Below, one piece after another: positions 33,687 through 43,970 of a DNA stretch of 64,000 nt. Position numbers and translations under genes: made by a program. The stretch is taken from NCBI GenBank assembly GCA_003415625.1, contig PYIU01000011.1, forward strand, positions 1,749,001-1,813,000. Direction: 5' to 3'. The DNA comes from Aquanectria penicillioides (lineage: Eukaryota; Ascomycota; Sordariomycetes; Hypocreales; Nectriaceae). Below the pieces are notes generated by a model that saw only the letters and a list, made by a program, of their open reading frames with translations, did not search any database and was not told the origin of the DNA. The number at the start of each line of letters is the position of its first letter. The first letter of the stretch is position 1.

Positions 33687-35120
33687 ATGATTTTGCGGTC
33701 TAGCATTGTACGTGGTCCTTGGCACTGATCCTCCTCATCCAAACTAATCTTTAGGCTCTTGCATGCCTCGCCCTGCTGGGACCCTACCTCTGGCGCCGAT
33801 ACCACGTTCTCCCCCTCTTTGTGAAGAACGCCCCCGATAGACTTGAGAGGATCAATGCATTCCAATCCATTGAGCTCAAGTACGCCGGCAAGCTTCGGAA
33901 CTGCGAGGATGTGGTCCTTCTCGAGGACAAGGGATTGGCTCTCCTGACCTGCGATCCTGGCAGAGACATCCGAAATCCTGTTATGGTGAGTTCCGCTTCC
34001 TCCAATGCGCTGGTGCTGGCGAGTGGTGACATGCGCGGTAAACTCGGCAAATACATGTGACACTGTCAGCCGCCATCAGGGCGGCCTCATTTTACATTGC
34101 AGCAAGAGATCATGCCGATCTGCCACAGCCAGTAGTAGTTGGTTCGGGCCCCCAAAGGTCCAAACTTTGCGACTGTTGCTGTAGTAAATGCGTATCAGTT
34201 GAGCCGTGCTAATCGCCATCCTAATCAAGGGTCTTTTCAATGAAGGCCCGGTCCCACAAGGTAGCATCTGGTTGTATGACTACGCATCCGGTACCGACGC
34301 CCTCACCCGGCTCGAATTCGTCGGATACGATGGAGAAGTTCATCCTCTGGGGATGGCCTATGACGACGCCTCATCTACCATATTCATGGTCAATCACTGT
34401 TCCGACGGATCCCGTATCGATATTTTCGGCCTCGACTTGAACGAGATGAAGTCATTTGCCACGTACAAACGATCGCTTCACCATCCATTGATCCGCAGCC
34501 CCAATTCTATTTCCGTCATCAGCAGCCACGAGCTGTATGTGTCCAACGACCATACCTTCCTCTCTGAGGAGCACCCTGTCCTTTCGCAGATAGAGACTTA
34601 TGGATCTCTTCCCGGCGGGAACGTCATTTACATTGATCTTACCACAGGTGAAACTCGCGTTGTGGCGAGGCTTGCATACGCCAATGGCATCGACCGCTTC
34701 AACGATACCATGTTGGCTGTGGCCTCTACCAGCACAGCTAGAGTCCAGCTCTTCGAGATTGATCCCAAGACCCACAACTTGACTGCCCTCGACTACATCA
34801 GATTCCCATTCAACACCGATAACCTGAGTATCGACAAGAATGGAGCACTCCTCGTTGCGGGGCATCCTCACCCGCCTACATTGGCAAAGTATGCCCGTAG
34901 TCGGGCGCATTGCAGGTCGGACAAGGGCAAAAATACTGAAGAGTGTAAGAATATCAAGGCTGGCAGTTGGGTTTCTCAATGGACGCCCGAGGGAGGGAGG
35001 AAGGATTTGTTTGCGGACATCTGGTATCCATCCAGCTGCACTGCCGTCCGTGATGTAGATCGGTCTATTGGCATCATTGCGGGTTTGTACGCCGATGGTA
35101 TCCTTGTCTGGAAGGAGTAA
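33687..35120 (+). CDS. Serum paraoxonase/arylesterase-like protein (beta-propeller lactonase fold)
   Basis: Exons 33687-33707, 33755-33985 and 34230-35120 join in phase for 380 residues. The second intron is long (244 bp) with a CTAATCAAG end. The N-terminal hydrophobic segment ALACLALLGPYLWRRYHV looks like a membrane anchor. The body shows CEDVVLLEDKGLALLTCDPGRD, GSIWLYDYASG, HPLGMAYDDASSTIFMVNH, RSPNSISVISSHELYVSNDH and YANGIDRF, which are the paraoxonase/SMP-30-like propeller strands with Asn/Asp calcium ligands (SPNSI and the N-D of VSNDH). The C-terminus IIAGLYADGILVWKE is also typical. Related enzymes hydrolyse lactones and aryl esters with calcium. The physiological substrate in fungi is unknown. 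The first exon is only seven codons, so the start is less certain than the rest. Confidence 0.82.
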
Positions 35121-35408
35121 AGAAGGCTATGGAGGTGAGTATGGAAAAGGTGGATGGCCTCAGTGCGTAAAGAACCCCCCAAAATTGTCATCGAGTGTCA
35201 CGGATCACACAGCACGACCCCCCTACTGAGACGGTTTGAGCTGCCACTACATATTTCTGAGCGTTCTAGTCTCAAAATGCAAAGAGTTATGGCGGTATTA
35301 TAGCCATTGTTTCTAATGTTGAACTGAATCTATGGTAATGCCCTCCAATGTTTGTTCTAGGTACTACTCATCGGGCAATACGCTGGATTACCTTTTGTCT
35401 CCGTATCA
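35121..35408. other. Short convergent intergenic region
   Basis: The paraoxonase-like gene and the TPR gene converge across 288 bp. No gene is present. Confidence 0.4.
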
Positions 35409-37148
35409 TCACAACGCCGAGGTCAGACAACAGATTTGCTGCTTCCCTAGCCCCTCAGTCCCAACCCGACAGAAGCATGATGAGTTGACTGTAATGTCAG
35501 CACCTGCTGCGGCAATCGTGAGCTGACTCTTGATGATGGAAGCCTCAGCGGTGCGTCCCAGCCGTACGAGACATTCATGATATCCATGCAGTGCCCAAAC
35601 GTTGTTGAGATGCTGGTGAGCCCTGATTAATGGCTCTTCTTGGTCGAGACCCAAATCTTGAGCGTAGACCTTTGCCGCCTCTTCGACATATCCTTGCTCC
35701 AGAAGTAGAGCTGCATACGGATGCCTGGTGGGAAGCATCCAACCCCACGGCTCGGCGTAAACAAGCGCATCATCAAGTCTTATGGCAAGCCGCAACTTCT
35801 CATACGCAACAGTGTAGTTACCACGTCTGTACTCAATCTCTCCATCCAACATGGCCGTTGCCACCTTTAAAACATCCACCACCTTGTTTGGAAAGACCAT
35901 CCTGGTAGGGGGCACCTGATTAGCTGCGGCTTGAAATAGATTGCGTTCCTTGCCGGCTTCCTTGACATGGCCTGTTGCAGCCCATGCGATCCCTTTGCCG
36001 TAATGCGTCATGGCAACTGTCACGCAATACAGGTCCTTGTTTTCCGGTGCTTTCAGCTTCTTGAGCTCTTCCCACATTCCAAATCGAATCAAAACATGAA
36101 CTCGAACGGAAATGAAAAACTCCAACCAGTCCGCCATGGGCGGTGAGTTGATCACGAGCATGTTCTCGGTTATCGTGGCTTCCATGCGCGCAGTGGCCTC
36201 AAGCGCTGCAGCGGACTGTCCCGCCATCATGGCCCCGTAGATTAGGGAGTGATAGTTGTGCATGCGATAGAAGGAGTAAAAGTTTTCTCCGCCTTCTCGC
36301 TCGTAGTATTTGTCATCTGCGATGGTTGCTCTCAGGTTTGTCTGCAACGAGCGGCGGTAGTCTCCGATGAGCACGTCAATGTGGCTCGGCATGTGATGCA
36401 TGTGCCCTCCGTCCGGAACGAGATTCCGCAGGTGGTCCGCCGGGATCACGGCCCTTTCTGGCGTCTGGGACATTTCAACAAGGTGAATGTACATGTGAAG
36501 AATTCCAGGGTGGTATTTCGCTGCTGGATGCTTTAGGCCCCGCTCGAGAATCTCATTGACCTCCATGACTGGAGTAGACAGATTCGGGTTGCCCGTTTGC
36601 GCATCGTAGAGCTTCCACGGCGCAGTATTCATCAATGCATCCGCGACCAATGTGGTGATATCAAGGTCGTTTGTCCCAAAGTGGTGATAGACTTGTCTCA
36701 TCGCGTTGGCATATGCCATGACGGATGGGGCGAAAGCTGCCGGTACCTCCTTGCTGGGGAAACGGTGCTGGATGGCTTCAACAAGAGCCTGTTCTGCAGG
36801 CGTTGAATTGGCTGCGCACTCCTTTGCCTTTCGGCAGTAGTCGTAGCATTTCTCAAGGGAGTTTTTCAAGTCCATCTCATCAAACGCCATCCAAACCTTG
36901 TTGTAGTTTGGTCCTGATGCGAAGGCGGCGCCCCAGTAGCCCATTGCACACGAAGGATCGTGTTTTATGACCTGTTGGAAGCAGGCTGCTGCTTCTCTAT
37001 GGTTGAAGCAATAAGCCCAAACCAGACCTCGATTGAACCATTCTTGCGCATCTTTGACCTTTGTGGTGATGAGCCGCTTGTGGTTTCCCAAATCGTAGTA
37101 CGGCTTAGTGGCGGTGACCTTGCCTGCGTTCTCCAAGACAAGACCCAT
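35409..37148 (-). CDS. TPR-repeat protein of the cytosolic MHHMPSH family
   Basis: The frame is open from 37238. The preferred start at 37148 (MGLVLENAGKVTATKPYYDLG) gives 579 residues. TPR-like helices are visible near the start (DAQEWFNRGLVWAYCFNHREAAACFQQVI, followed by DPSCAMGYWGAA) and near the end (GQYTVAYEKLRLAI-like and HPYAALLLEQGYVEEAAKVY). Between them lies the conserved block HMHHMPSHIDVLIGDY, a histidine-rich motif shared by a widespread bacterial and fungal TPR family annotated only as tetratricopeptide domain protein. No enzymatic role is established, although the clustered histidines could bind a metal (inference). The protein has no signal or membrane segment. The last 20 codons (SSCFCRVGTEGLGKQQICC) look unrelated to the family and may be a read-through tail. 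Confidence 0.78.
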   Translation of the reverse strand: MGLVLENAGKVTATKPYYDLGNHKRLITTKVKDAQEWFNRGLVWAYCFNHREAAACFQQVIKHDPSCAMGYWGAAFASGPNYNKVWMAFDEMDLKNSLEKCYDYCRKAKECAANSTPAEQALVEAIQHRFPSKEVPAAFAPSVMAYANAMRQVYHHFGTNDLDITTLVADALMNTAPWKLYDAQTGNPNLSTPVMEVNEILERGLKHPAAKYHPGILHMYIHLVEMSQTPERAVIPADHLRNLVPDGGHMHHMPSHIDVLIGDYRRSLQTNLRATIADDKYYEREGGENFYSFYRMHNYHSLIYGAMMAGQSAAALEATARMEATITENMLVINSPPMADWLEFFISVRVHVLIRFGMWEELKKLKAPENKDLYCVTVAMTHYGKGIAWAATGHVKEAGKERNLFQAAANQVPPTRMVFPNKVVDVLKVATAMLDGEIEYRRGNYTVAYEKLRLAIRLDDALVYAEPWGWMLPTRHPYAALLLEQGYVEEAAKVYAQDLGLDQEEPLIRAHQHLNNVWALHGYHECLVRLGRTAEASIIKSQLTIAAAGADITVNSSCFCRVGTEGLGKQQICCLTSAL

Positions 37149-37238
37149 TGTTAGACGCGGAAGCAAAATCGAGGCTGGAGAGAAGTGAGGGCGAAGAAAT
37201 TTGTTGGATATGACTTTACGAAAAGGGCCAATTATCAC

Positions 37239-39031
37239 TGTGCTGCCAGCGTGTCAATCATACCCTTTTTGTCATGTGTACGCCGTTGCATTGCTTCTTG
37301 AAGGGGGCTTGAAAGATAATACGGCTACCACTTTTACGTCCCGAGTTCTAGGTTGATTCCCTCGCTTAGAGAGAATTCGTCCGAGTGGGGTACGGGTACC
37401 GATGATTGGACACGATTGCGCCTTTCCTAACCACTGTGAGTCTTGTTGTTGGGTGTTGTGATTCTCACGGAGTGTTGAAGTGGGGTAGCCATGTCGGTAC
37501 TGTTTGTCAGCACAGCTTGTTGGCCGAGCAGTAGCAGCTGCATAGAAGAGGGATTCGTGAATTTTGAATCGCCGTTTGGTTCGGGCATTGGGAATGATTG
37601 CTGTATCCAGCCTCGGATGGAGTATTCAGTGCATGAATCATGTATTAACATGCGGGTTATGTTTCAACACCATCGCTGTTGTCTCCAGTCGGACCAAAGT
37701 TGTCGCGTAAGCATGATCTGGTATGGTAATCAACGGAGAGATAGGTCTAGACTGCAGGATCTTGTCCACTTGACCTGGCTTCCAAGCAGTTTGTAACTTA
37801 CTTTCGGTAGCATAGCAAGTCAAGGGTCCCCATCCGTTGTTCCTGGTGTCGACTAGGATTATGCACCGAGCATCTGCGCACGCGGTAGGCTATGTGAGAA
37901 CAGTTCTTGTTGGGCAGCTATCTCCACTATTACTCACTTTACCCGGAATGAATATGAATTTGGGGGATTTCGTTGTTTATCCATGGAGGGAGACAATTTT
38001 TAGGGCAATTGTTCATGGAATCAAGAAAGGTGGACAACTACGGTATTCTGGCAAAAGTGCTCGGAATAGAGATGGAAAAATGTATAGGCAAGAGTAACAC
38101 ATCTAAAATTATGTCTCTGATCATTCATTAGCATCAAATTTGCTGTGATGAATTATGACTGGATCCACAGAGAACTTCTCCTTTGGTATTATTAGATCCT
38201 GGGATTCTTCATGTTCCCAGCTACCACTAACTAGAACTGAGCCCTGACATCGTATCCACCCTATGCTCTCCCCCCAAGCAATACCTTTCAATCTGCCCAA
38301 TCGGACTTGATTCATCTCAAGTATGATTCGTCCGAGAGTCATGTCCAAGATCAAATGATTGCGTGGACGTGTCGCAAAATAGATCAGCCTGCTACATCTG
38401 TGGGTCATCAGGTTTAGCGTCGGGAGCCATCGGACGGATCGGGCCCATTATCAATAGGCCCGATCGAGTGCCGACCCCGTTGTGGCATGGGGTTGACGAA
38501 TTACAGACGAGTTTCGGAAATATATTAGGTCTCGGAGTCTTTTGCACTGTCAATTCATCAATGAAGAATGACAAAATACTCCGGACAACTTCCCCAGGAA
38601 GTCGTAATCTGGAGATGCTGATTAATACCTTTTGACCGGGTTTGCCAAGCAACGAAAACTGTCAAGGGGCCAAGTAACCGGAGTGAGGCTTGATCCCTTC
38701 CCATGCTCTCCCTCCCCATAGCCTAACAGTTGTGATCCACGAATGAATGGCAATAGGGACTTTTGAAAGTGGCCCCTTCGGTTAGCTTTTCGGCCATCCT
38801 TCACCAATCGACTCCTCATGATATTAGCAATCCTTTCTGATTCATGGCCTGGCAAGCCCTGATATCCCTTGAGCCGAATCTTAACCCAACCTTGCGGTTG
38901 TTTGGCTTGAATATCATTCCATGCTGCAATTCTTGCATCCTCCCGACCTATGCACATCCATGCCAGAGCATGACCTTGGACAGGCTTGAGACCAACGAGA
39001 ACAGCTCACTCCACATAACAGCACAGACACA
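37239..39031. other. Intergenic region (1.8 kb) upstream of the monocarboxylate-type transporter
   Basis: No supported gene. It contains the perfect inverted repeat at 38437-38465, described separately. Other open frames are short, overlapping and without domains. Confidence 0.4.
38437..38465. promoter_or_regulatory. Inverted repeat GATCGGGCC-N11-GGCCCGATC
   Basis: Nine-base arms match perfectly around an 11-base AT-rich spacer. This lies 567 bp upstream of the transporter ATG at 39032. The symmetry with CGG/CCG cores fits a dimeric zinc-cluster site, and it could equally form a cruciform. Function is not shown by sequence. Confidence 0.35.
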
Positions 39032-40411
39032 ATGGGACATAAACAGTCCGCGGCACAGCAACACGAGAATGGAGCGTTGGAGCCGCCGTCTGAAGAGCCC
39101 TCTCAACCAGAAACTGCCTCAGCTCCCGATGGCGGTTACGGATGGGTGTGCACTACCTGTGTTGCCTTCGTCAACGGGCACTCCTGGGGTATCAACGCAG
39201 CTTACTCTGTCTTCCTAGCCCATTACCTCGCAAACGAAACATTTCCCGGCGCAACACATCTCCAGTATGCCTTTGTTGGATCTGTCAACATCGCGTGCAC
39301 GCTTCTCGTCTCCCCTATCGCCACAATCTTGGTTAGGGAAATTGGCACGAAAGCTACCATGCTTTTGGGCGCACTGCTGCAATCGGTAAGCCTTGTATGT
39401 GCAAGCCTTTCCAGGACCATATGGCAACTCTTTCTCTCCCAAGGAGCGCTTTTCGGAATCGGAATGGGATTCCTCTTCATTCCATCATATGGAATCGTGG
39501 CGCAATGGTTCACTCGACGACGGGCACTTGCCAATGGGGTTGCAATTGCTGGCGCCGGCATCGGTGGTTTGGTATACTCACTGAGTTCTGGAGCAATGAT
39601 CCGCACCATGGGACTAACATGGGCATTCCGGATTCTATGCATCGTCACGTTTGTGGTCAATGTTGTCTGCATCTTATTCATCAAGGATAGATACAATGAA
39701 ATCGGAGCCCGACAGCTCGCCTTTGACTTGTCGTTGTTCAAAAGGTTGGAGTATCTACTCGTCCTAGGGTTTGGGTTCTTCAGCATGTTCGGATACTTTA
39801 TCCTCATTTTCACCCTCGCCAACTATGCAAATGAAATTGGGCTCGATGCATCTCAAGCAGCTGTTATCCCGGCACTGTTTATGCTGGGACAAGCCATCGG
39901 TCGTCCAATTATCGGATACTTTGCGGACACGGTCGGGCGCATCAATATGGCAACCCTCACGACTCTTCTGACCGGAATTTTCTCACTGATCATTTGGGTC
40001 AACGCCAAGAACTACGGCACGTTAATATTCTTCGCTCTATTTGAAGGTTTCGTGGCTGGATCTTTTTGGGTGCTTGTCGCGCCGGTGTTGGCTGAGGTGA
40101 TTGGGCTGGAAAACCTGCCATCTGGGTTAACCCTTTTGTGGGTAATTTTGGCAATACCATCAACCTTTAGTGAGCCTATCGCTTTGGAGATTGTTATTTC
40201 AACGGGAAGCTATATTGGTGCGCAACTCTTTACTGGATTGTCTTTCATTGCCGCAGCAATTTGTATGGCAATGCTGAGAGCTTGGACAGTCGTTCAATCT
40301 GAAGCCGAGACAGCCAATTGCGATAACCACGACGCTCCATCGACGAAACATTGGCGTCAATATTGTACGAAAGGGTTTGCTAGAAACTATTTCAAGTCAG
40401 AGAATGCATAG
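39032..40411 (+). CDS. MFS monocarboxylate transporter-like (SLC16/MCT-type) protein
   Basis: An intronless frame of 459 residues. The MCT family signature PDGGYGWVCTTCVAFVNGHSWG sits at about residues 33-54 in the first helix. It is followed by the fungal form GINAAYSVFLAHYL, LFGIGMGFLFIPSYGIVAQWF with RRRALANGVAIAGAGIGGLVYSL in TM4-TM5, and GRPIIGYFADTVGR in the second half. About twelve helices are visible. The N-terminal tail (30 residues, charged) is cytosolic. Fungal members import or export monocarboxylates and related organic acids, riboflavin among them; the substrate here is unknown. It lies 0.8 kb upstream of an aldehyde dehydrogenase pseudogene and 3.6 kb from a feruloyl esterase, so uptake of aromatic acids is a reasonable guess. 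Confidence 0.88.
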   Translation: MGHKQSAAQQHENGALEPPSEEPSQPETASAPDGGYGWVCTTCVAFVNGHSWGINAAYSVFLAHYLANETFPGATHLQYAFVGSVNIACTLLVSPIATILVREIGTKATMLLGALLQSVSLVCASLSRTIWQLFLSQGALFGIGMGFLFIPSYGIVAQWFTRRRALANGVAIAGAGIGGLVYSLSSGAMIRTMGLTWAFRILCIVTFVVNVVCILFIKDRYNEIGARQLAFDLSLFKRLEYLLVLGFGFFSMFGYFILIFTLANYANEIGLDASQAAVIPALFMLGQAIGRPIIGYFADTVGRINMATLTTLLTGIFSLIIWVNAKNYGTLIFFALFEGFVAGSFWVLVAPVLAEVIGLENLPSGLTLLWVILAIPSTFSEPIALEIVISTGSYIGAQLFTGLSFIAAAICMAMLRAWTVVQSEAETANCDNHDAPSTKHWRQYCTKGFARNYFKSENA

Positions 40412-41240
40412 GAGGCAGCAGCTTCCAAAAATGACGATATTTTACGTGATGCGTGGGAAGAATGGGATATGGGGCGCCATGCATTAAGTAGCTTAGGACT
40501 GCGAATCCGTCCATTCGACCGTACTGCATTCCAAGGGATCTGTGATGAATTACGTCACAGGGTTTGAATAAAAGATTATAATTGCATGTGCTTGCGTTAC
40601 GCCCCATAAATGGCTCGTGGTATTCCGAGAACCTGTGAGAGCAATGGCTCTGCTATCACATCCGTTTCGCATGACATATATCCGTGCTGAAATAGAAAAT
40701 TCAATTTACGCTGGTTATCCATAATATCGCAGTCTACTTTTTCGAATGTCGAACAACACTATTCTTAGACAGCTGGGGAAAGGTGAAAGAAAAATGCCCG
40801 ATTTTATTCAACACTACACGTGTGAGGCGCTGCTGACAAGATCGAATTACTTTCCCACATCCCACTACGCCTGGAAACTTTTGATCGATTGCAACATACA
40901 CTCGATTTTCTGATCTACCGCTACATTGAGGCATTCAGCGGTAGGGTGTGGCTAAAAGTATCGGACGGAGGGCCAACCGATGCCGAAGGAAGCCACTCCG
41001 GTGACGGATAACCGTTACAACCCGACGTATGATCACAACAAACTCTGGTATCTTTGACAGATGCGGATGCATTAGTAGCTGTAGGGGGGTTGGCTTCCCC
41101 GCAATTTGCGTCCGCGGAAGCTAACCGTGCCGACGACTTACTCGAAGGTCAAGCCATATATCATCATCACAATTCAGTGGTGGACCAACTTATTACTTAC
41201 CGGACAGCATATGCTTGTTTCACAAGTTGAAAAGATTACC
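40412..41240. other. Intergenic region
   Basis: An 829-bp gap between the transporter and the aldehyde dehydrogenase pseudogene. The stretch 40955-41010 has several CGG and CCG triplets (TCGGACGGAGG, CTCCGGTGACGG) of the zinc-cluster type. No gene is seen. Confidence 0.35.
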
Positions 41241-42860
41241 ATGGCTTCATTCAAAGTTCCCACTCCCTCGGAGCTGACCCGGTTCTGGATCAACGGAGAA
41301 TACATAGCTCCAAGCACATCTGAAGTCTTCACCATTCGCAACCCCAAAAATGATACAGTTGTGTCTGATAGTGTACCCGTGGGAGGGCTGGAAGATGTTG
41401 AGTTGGTAGTGCGGTACGCGGAACAAGCATTTCGTGGCGAATGGAGCACATTTACCTCCGCACAGCGGGCTCGATGTCTTAACAAACTGGCTGACATCAT
41501 GGAGGATAACCTTGAAGGTCTACTTCGCTTAGACGTTCAGACTAGTGGAAATCCTGTTTCTTTGATCCCCACCAGGGAAAAAATATACATCGTGAATGGT
41601 CTCAGGTATATGTGTGAGTAGCTGATAGCCGTTGATGCAGTAACCTGCTGACTATTGATAGCTGGGTGGTGCGATAAGTTTAAGGGAGAGTATATGTCGG
41701 ATGATGGTGGTTCTGTCAAGTTGGTTCTCAATGAGCCATTAGGGTGAGTCTCGCAACCTCAACTTGTTTTCAGGGTGTGAATTGACCCTAGTTGAGTGTC
41801 TGCGCGGTAATCTGCCCATTCAACTCTGCGATTGCTACCGCCTTTCATAAAATCGCGCCGGCCCTGGCAACTGGCAACGTCATTATTATCAAGCCGTCTG
41901 AGAAAAACGCCCCTCGGAACTCTTGCCCTTGGTCCATTTATTGAGATGGCAGGGATTCCGAAGGGCGTTGTGCAGATTATTAGCGGTCCCGGAACGACAG
42001 GCGAGCTGCTTGCAAGACACATGCGTATTCGTAAAATCAGCTTCACAGGAAGTGTTATCATGTTCGTATCTAAACTTTGGCAAGGTGGGAAGAGCCCGGC
42101 CGTCATCTTTGAGGATGCAAATTTGGATAACGCAGTAGAGTGGATGATCAAAGCAATCATGGCCCGAACTGGTCAGGTTTGCATTGCGGCATCCCGCGTC
42201 TATGTTTAAAAGTCGATCGCGGATAAATTTCTTCAAAAGTATCTCGTGAAGATGAGGGAAGCAGTCAACAACATGGGTGACCCGGAGGATCCTGCAACCG
42301 CATATGGCCCACTTGTGGACAAAATTTTCCTATGAAAGAGTGAAGGGTATGATTGAAAGGACGAAGAATGAGGCAGAATTGGTGGTTGGCGGAAATCCCT
42401 TCGGCGACAGCGGTTGCTTCATTGAACCAACTGGCTTCGTGAACCCAAAACCCAAAGTAGAAATTCTCACGGATGAAGTGTTTGGCCCGGTTTCAGTGGT
42501 TTCAGTGGTGAGCACATTTGATACAGAGGAGGAGGGTCTGCTTAAAGCCAACGACTCCGAGTTTGGTCTAATGGCGGGTGTATTCACGTGAGACATCACA
42601 TGCGCCCTTCGAGTATCCCCAAGGTTTGAATCGGGAGTCGTGGGCATTAATTGTGTCAGCTATGTGAGCACTCCGGCTTTACTCTACTCAGAAATACAAG
42701 GCTGACAGAACAAGATCAATGTCCAGTTGCTATTTGGTGGAGTCAAAGCATCGGGAATCGGAAGAAAATTCGGATCAGAAGCTGAAAGTGCGCATCGTGA
42801 TCTTAATAATATAATTAGGTTTTGCGAGCATACACAGAGCCAAAGACGGTATTGACCAAG
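41241..42860 (+). pseudogene. Aldehyde dehydrogenase pseudogene
   Basis: The first exon from the ATG at 41241 encodes a normal ALDH start (MASFKVPTPSELTRFWINGE, then NPKNDTVV). In-phase introns follow at 41614-41661 and 41744-41796. The gene is then broken several times. One extra A in 41903-41907 shifts the frame inside KPSEKTPLGT. About 20 codons, including the NAD-binding segment after ISFTGSV, are missing near 42055-42083, and the general-base glutamate of LELGGKSP is a glutamine (KLWQGGKSP). CAA-type Gln is now TAA at 42207. Another one-base shift lies at 42321-42330, and a TGA interrupts GVFT-DITCAL at 42589. The catalytic-cysteine block GQVCIAAS remains readable, as do the C-terminal FGGVKASGIGR and RAYTEPKT. 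It once encoded an NAD(P)-dependent aldehyde oxidase, possibly of an aromatic aldehyde. It cannot encode an active enzyme now. Confidence 0.88.
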
Positions 42861-43179
42861 TAAATCGTCTATCAAGTCAGCTGTAATATGTGCTAACGTC
42901 ATCCAGGCATCTTCCCAGCTGGTCCAAGAAGCCACCTTCGTATCCAAGACCAGAGTCGTTCTGCTTGACAATGGCGTCCCAAGCAATGCTCATTTCCGAA
43001 AGCCAATCTCCGGTGATGACGTTAACATTGCCATGTTGAACCATTCTTTCCATGGCATCCGGGCTATCTCCTGTTGCGCCGGAGAAGAATTGGTTTGCTC
43101 ACCATGGTTGCTGCTGTAATCAAACACACAAATCTCGAGTCCTTAATTGAATTTGCTTGATAATATGAGTTGAATTTGG
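42861..43179. other. Intergenic region after the ALDH pseudogene
   Basis: About 320 bp with no supported gene between the pseudogene end and the duplicated segment that starts near 43180. Confidence 0.35.
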
Positions 43180-43700
43180 ATGTATTTGAACAGAGGGCCT
43201 ATTTTATTAAGTGAGGCTAAAGCTCTCCGTGATCAACCGTTTGGAACTGATTTCCGATGCGTTGAGGGGCGGCCCGGGCCAGTACCGCCCACCGACTACC
43301 GTGCCGGATTGTGTCTACGAACTCCGAGGCATACAGTGGAGGTGACTCCGTCCTCGTTAGTCTAGTAACTTCAAGCTATAATTTCTTACTACGCCATCGG
43401 CCCATCGTCATGGGTCCCTTGCGCTAACCCTTCGCGCTAAAGGTGACAGAAGATGCATCATACGGTTTTCGGACGCGATTCCGACAATGTCTTGCCAAAT
43501 TCGATCACATGCCAAACCACAAATCTACTACAAAATGAAGAGTGACAGGACTTGAAAAGTTAGAGGACCAATGTCGACTATGTTGAACACGAGATATCAA
43601 AGGAATATGAAACAGCCAATAATCAGGACGTGGGCTTTTGCTTGTGACACCATACTTGTTGTCTTGCATGGATCAACCAACGCAATAATTTCCTCTGTTA
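43180..43700 (+). repeat. Diverged partial copy of the MFS pseudogene promoter and first exons
   Basis: This segment matches 47100-48010 in order. GTTTGGAACTGATTTCC pairs with TGTTCGGAACTAATCC, GGAGGTGACTCCGTCCTCG with GGAGGTATGTCCGTCCTCG, and CGCTAACCCTTCGCGCTAAA with CGCTAACACTTCCCAAA. The coding remnant at 43565-43690 (TATGTTGAACACGAGAT, ATGAAACAGCCAA, CCATACTTGTTGTC) pairs with TATATTGAACACGGGAT, ATGGAACAGCCAA and the same CCATACTTGTTGTC. It contains stops and lacks the rest of the gene. The copy is therefore a truncated, decayed duplicate, in the same orientation and about 4 kb upstream of the other. Confidence 0.7.
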
Positions 43701-43970
43701 TACATAGCTATTCGTTTGTTTAAATGACTCTTCGTCGAGCTTGATTGTGAAAAATGGGCAACAACTGGGTAGCATAGTAGTGTTCTTAGTCCTGCCCCTC
43801 ACCCGATGTGATCCACGAGCATATCCGGATTATCAAGGCAATATATGTTATGCAAATGTCCAAGAGAAAATAGATGGAGAGGTTCGGGATTATTAAGACT
43901 GTTCGTACCAAAAAGCATGAGCATGATGGACCTTTTTGCCCTCTTCTCCTCTTTCATCCTCCTCCCAAGG

